NCBI GenBank assembly: GCA_002842195.1
Contig: PHCL01000046.1
Location: 1-8,143, forward strand
Origin: Betaproteobacteria bacterium HGW-Betaproteobacteria-20
GTDB taxonomy: Bacteria > Pseudomonadota > Gammaproteobacteria > Burkholderiales > Methylophilaceae
Length of the DNA stretch: 8,143 nucleotides
Direction: 5' to 3'
Part shown: piece after piece, positions 6,607 through 8,143 of the stretch
Position numbering within the stretch: the first letter of the stretch is position 1
How the letters are laid out: every line of letters begins with the position of its first letter
Program-made: the position numbers and the translations under genes
Notes under the pieces: model-generated
What the model saw: only the letters and a program-made list of their open reading frames with translations
Database searches by the model: none
What the model was told of the DNA's origin: nothing

Positions 6607-6663
6607 AGTCTTTTTCGCGTTATACCACAGGCATCAGTACTGCTAATCATGCAAAGCATTACT

Positions 6664-6808
6664 AAAGACCTTTGCAAAAGTGCTTGTTGTGGATGAAGTA
6701 CAAGGCGCACGGAACACAGTAACCGAGATAGTACGCGGTGTACAGCGAGGTTGCGAGTACCGCGCAACGCAGTAATTCGCCGCAAGAAGTGCTTTTGCAA
6801 AGGTCTTT
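6664..6808. repeat. 145-bp palindromic element, copy 2 (MITE-like)
   Basis: The left end AAAGACCTTTGCAAAAG is the exact complement of the right end (6792-6808). It is a second copy of the element at 2672-2815, in the same orientation. Ends differ between copies (AGACCTTTGC here, GAAACCTTTGA there), yet each copy's two ends agree. The central GTAC-N5-GTAC (GTACGCGGTGTAC) is kept, while its supporting stem changes to AACC/GGTT. ACT occurs on both sides (6661-6663 and 6809-6811, ACTA versus ACTAAT), a possible short target duplication. No transposase is present. Confidence 0.85.
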
Positions 6809-6839
6809 ACTAATAAATTGCGCCCCTACAACAGGCATT

Positions 6840-6917
6840 GTAGGGTGGGCAGGTTTTCTGCCCACGCGGTTTAAACCACCATCCGCGTGGGCAAATAAGA
6901 ACTTTTGCCCACCCTAC
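6840..6917. repeat. Paired REP (BIME-like) unit of the GTAG type, TGGGCA version
   Basis: The unit runs from GTAGGGTGGGCA to TGCCCACCCTAC. The first arm pair is GTGGGCA with TGCCCAC; the second is GTGGGCA with TTGCCCAC. All four arms carry GGGC/GCCC where the unit at 4698-4786 carries GTGC/GCAC. A half unit ending in GCGCCCCTAC (6820-6829) lies just upstream, facing it. The right edge is only 6 bases from the tautomerase stop codon, so the hairpins would form at the 3' end of that transcript and may help end or protect it. Confidence 0.8.
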
Positions 6918-6923
6918 AAATTC

Positions 6924-7106
6924 TTATTCATCCAGCAACTTCCCGCCTATCGCCCAATCTTCATAGGCGACTTCTTCAAACGTAATGTAGGTATATGACT
7001 TTGGTTTATGCGCAACGCGCTCTAAAGTCTCAGTGATTTCCTTGGCGATTTGCGCTTTTTGTTCACGAGTGACTTCACCTGCAAGTTTGATATTAACGTA
7101 TGGCAT
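6924..7106 (-). CDS. 4-oxalocrotonate tautomerase family protein
   Basis: 60-residue protein of the smallest tautomerase-superfamily type, a single beta-alpha-beta unit that works as an oligomer. Pro2 follows the initiator Met (MPYVNIKLAG), giving the N-terminal catalytic proline after Met removal. The body, with EVTREQKAQIAKEITETLERV as the helix and SYTYITFEEVAYEDWAIGG as the second strand and tail, fits the XylH/DmpI-like fold. A strong ribosome site (AGGAGA, 7114-7119) lies 7 bases before the ATG, which fixes the start. No aromatic-degradation genes are nearby, so the real substrate is unknown; it may be a general keto-enol tautomerase. A terminator hairpin stands directly upstream, so it needs read-through or an internal promoter in the glycosylase gene. 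Confidence 0.88.
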   Translation of the reverse strand: MPYVNIKLAGEVTREQKAQIAKEITETLERVAHKPKSYTYITFEEVAYEDWAIGGKLLDE

Positions 7107-7122
7107 ATTTTATTCTCCTTAA

Positions 7123-7166
7123 CAAAAAAATAGTCGCGATAGCGGTGCTGTTGGCGATCACGGACT
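7123..7166 (-). terminator. Intrinsic terminator at the 3' end of the glycosylase gene
   Basis: On the minus strand AGTC-C-GTGAT (7157-7166) pairs with ATCGCGACT (7132-7140), 9 pairs with one bulge and one G-T pair, extended by GC/GC, and is followed by ATTTTTTTG (7123-7131). The upstream arm includes the last codons and stop of the glycosylase gene. The T-run ends only a few bases before the ribosome site of the tautomerase gene. Confidence 0.6.
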
Positions 7167-7808
7167 GCTAGTCAAAAACTCTGCCTTAATCATGGCAAAT
7201 ACTTGGTGAAACATGGTTTCTGTAAGTCGCTTCGTTTGCGTATTGTAACGACTACAATGGTAACTATCGACCAAAATCAAGCCATTTGGAAGGGTGTGGC
7301 GTGCTGCATGGCCAAACTTGTAATCTTTAATTTTTAAACTAAAAGCTTTTAATACCGCCAAATGCGCTATATTACCTAACGCCAACACGATGCTATCTGT
7401 AGCTAATTGTTGTAATTCTGCAGCTAAAAACTGGTTACATGTTGCCATCTCTACAGGTAGCGGCTTGTTATCTGGCGGCAGGCATTTTACTGCGTTGGTA
7501 ATGCGGCAATTGATCAAACTTAAATCATCGTCTGCTGACAGTGATTGCGGTTTGCTGGCAAAGCCATGTGCATACAGCGTTTCGTAAAGCAAAATGCCGG
7601 CATAGTCGCCGGTAAAAGGTCGTCCCGTTTTATTTGCACCGTGCATGCCTGGTGCCAAACCTACAATAATCAGCCTGGCATCAGCATCACCAAATGCCGG
7701 CACTGGTTTACAAAAATATGTAGGGTGTTTTGCTTTAACTTCATCTAAAAAGCTGGCCAGACGCGGACATTGCCTGCAACCGCTATCAAACACAGGCTTA
7801 GCTGTCAT
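7158..7808 (-). CDS. Uracil-DNA glycosylase, family 5-like (UdgB type)
   Basis: 216-residue enzyme expected to cut uracil and other deaminated bases from DNA to start base-excision repair. Motif A is GLAPGMHGANKTGRPFTGD (50-68); GLAP followed by HGxNxTGxxFTGD is the family 5 form, which lacks the polar Asp/Asn of classical UDG motif A. The C-terminal motif is SYHCSRYNTQTKRLT (182-196), matching the family 5 H-x-S-x-x-N-T pattern. Four cysteines (C11, C14, C109, C124) fit the [4Fe-4S] cluster of family 4/5 enzymes. Length is normal. Its start overlaps the stop of the upstream exporter gene by ATGA, so translation is probably coupled; AGGG lies 5 bases further upstream. A terminator overlaps its 3' end. 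Family 4 is the main alternative, judged less likely from the motifs. Confidence 0.88.
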   Translation of the reverse strand: MTAKPVFDSGCRQCPRLASFLDEVKAKHPTYFCKPVPAFGDADARLIIVGLAPGMHGANKTGRPFTGDYAGILLYETLYAHGFASKPQSLSADDDLSLINCRITNAVKCLPPDNKPLPVEMATCNQFLAAELQQLATDSIVLALGNIAHLAVLKAFSLKIKDYKFGHAARHTLPNGLILVDSYHCSRYNTQTKRLTETMFHQVFAMIKAEFLTSSP

Positions 7809-8143
7809 GGTTGCCCTAAACCAGACTTGTTATGCCTGCCGGATTTCAAATGCAATGTTTTCCAGATATCGCGAACCAAGTTCAAGGTAAATACCAGCAA
7901 CAACAGCGAAATGAGCAAGGATAAAATCGGGTCTATCGGCATCCAGCCTGTAATGTAAATAATTACACCTGCCGCAACAGCTGCCAACGAACCCAGTAAA
8001 TCACCGATTACATGCAAAAATGCTGCGCGATTATTCAGGCTTTCTCCATGATGAAGCGCCTGGTGATGTAATTGTTTAGCAACGATTAAATTAACAATTA
8101 AGCCTAAGGTCGCAATAATCATCAGCCCTAAGCCCTGAACCGG
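7805..8143 (-). CDS. Cation diffusion facilitator (ZitB/CzcD-like), 3' part; lacks usual C-terminal domain
   Basis: The frame is open to the window edge and gives the last 112 residues of a proton-driven zinc/divalent metal exporter of the inner membrane. It covers three membrane segments (about 5-23, 40-65, 70-90), a His-rich loop QLHHQALHHGESL, and the metal-site helix HVIGDLLGS with H44 and D48 of the fragment (H-x3-D, as in TM5 of ZitB). GWMPIDPILSLLISLLLL is the typical start of TM6. After TM6 only about 22 residues remain before TGA, rather than the usual cytoplasmic domain of roughly 80 residues. The stop overlaps the glycosylase start by ATGA, so the short end looks established rather than a sequencing error. 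The N-terminal half is outside the window. Confidence 0.9.
   Translation of the reverse strand, partial: PVQGLGLMIIATLGLIVNLIVAKQLHHQALHHGESLNNRAAFLHVIGDLLGSLAAVAAGVIIYITGWMPIDPILSLLISLLLLVFTLNLVRDIWKTLHLKSGRHNKSGLGQP

Noticed and set aside
6603..6998. Frames of 65, 67 and 86 codons over the second repeat island
   Set aside because: They lie across palindromic repeats and the tautomerase gene on either strand and show no protein-like composition.

Overview
The window reads as a piece of a betaproteobacterial chromosome of moderate GC. A member of the Nitrosomonadales, perhaps a Methylophilaceae-type methylotroph, fits the UvrC, PgsA and RIO-kinase sequences; this is inferred from protein character and gene order, with no database search. 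The order uvrC - pgsA - tRNA-Gly(GCC) - tRNA-Cys(GCA) matches the E. coli uvrC-pgsA-glyW-cysT cluster, so the core is old conserved chromosome. The intergenic gaps are packed with short mobile palindromes.

Layout. Positions 1-348 (+) hold the C-terminal half of phosphoserine phosphatase (serB), convergent with a sugar-nucleotide pyrophosphorylase (433-1545, -) that has its own promoter near 1588-1617. Next, on the minus strand, come tRNA-Cys, a strong hairpin terminator, tRNA-Gly, pgsA and uvrC. A 144-bp palindromic element sits between pgsA and uvrC and touches the uvrC stop codon. The gap 4616-5044 holds a hairpin just upstream of uvrC and two GTAG...CTAC repeat units. Then comes a 562-bp inverted-repeat-bounded unit (5002-5563) carrying one AT-rich gene for a small membrane protein. 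A RIO-type kinase (5622-6479, -) follows. A second repeat-rich gap (6480-6923) contains two more GTAG...CTAC units and a second copy of the 144-bp element. The right end, all on the minus strand, holds a 4-oxalocrotonate-tautomerase-like protein, a terminator, a family-5-type uracil-DNA glycosylase, and the 3' part of a ZitB-like cation exporter that overlaps the glycosylase start by ATGA.

How the genes relate. Two DNA-repair enzymes that both carry cysteine sets suited to [4Fe-4S] clusters (UvrC and the glycosylase) are here but in separate transcription units. pgsA supplies phosphatidylglycerol synthesis and shares a transcript with uvrC and tRNA-Gly. The exporter and glycosylase look translationally coupled.

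Most interesting signals. First, two 144-145-bp imperfect palindromes (2672-2815 and 6664-6808) have ends that differ between copies but match within each copy. Second, the 5002-5563 unit has inverted ends like those often seen around REP-associated transposase genes, yet it carries a membrane-protein gene and no transposase. Third, there are four paired-REP units of the GTAG type, two of which show matched changes in all four stem arms. No transposase is visible in the window, so any mobilising enzyme would act in trans.
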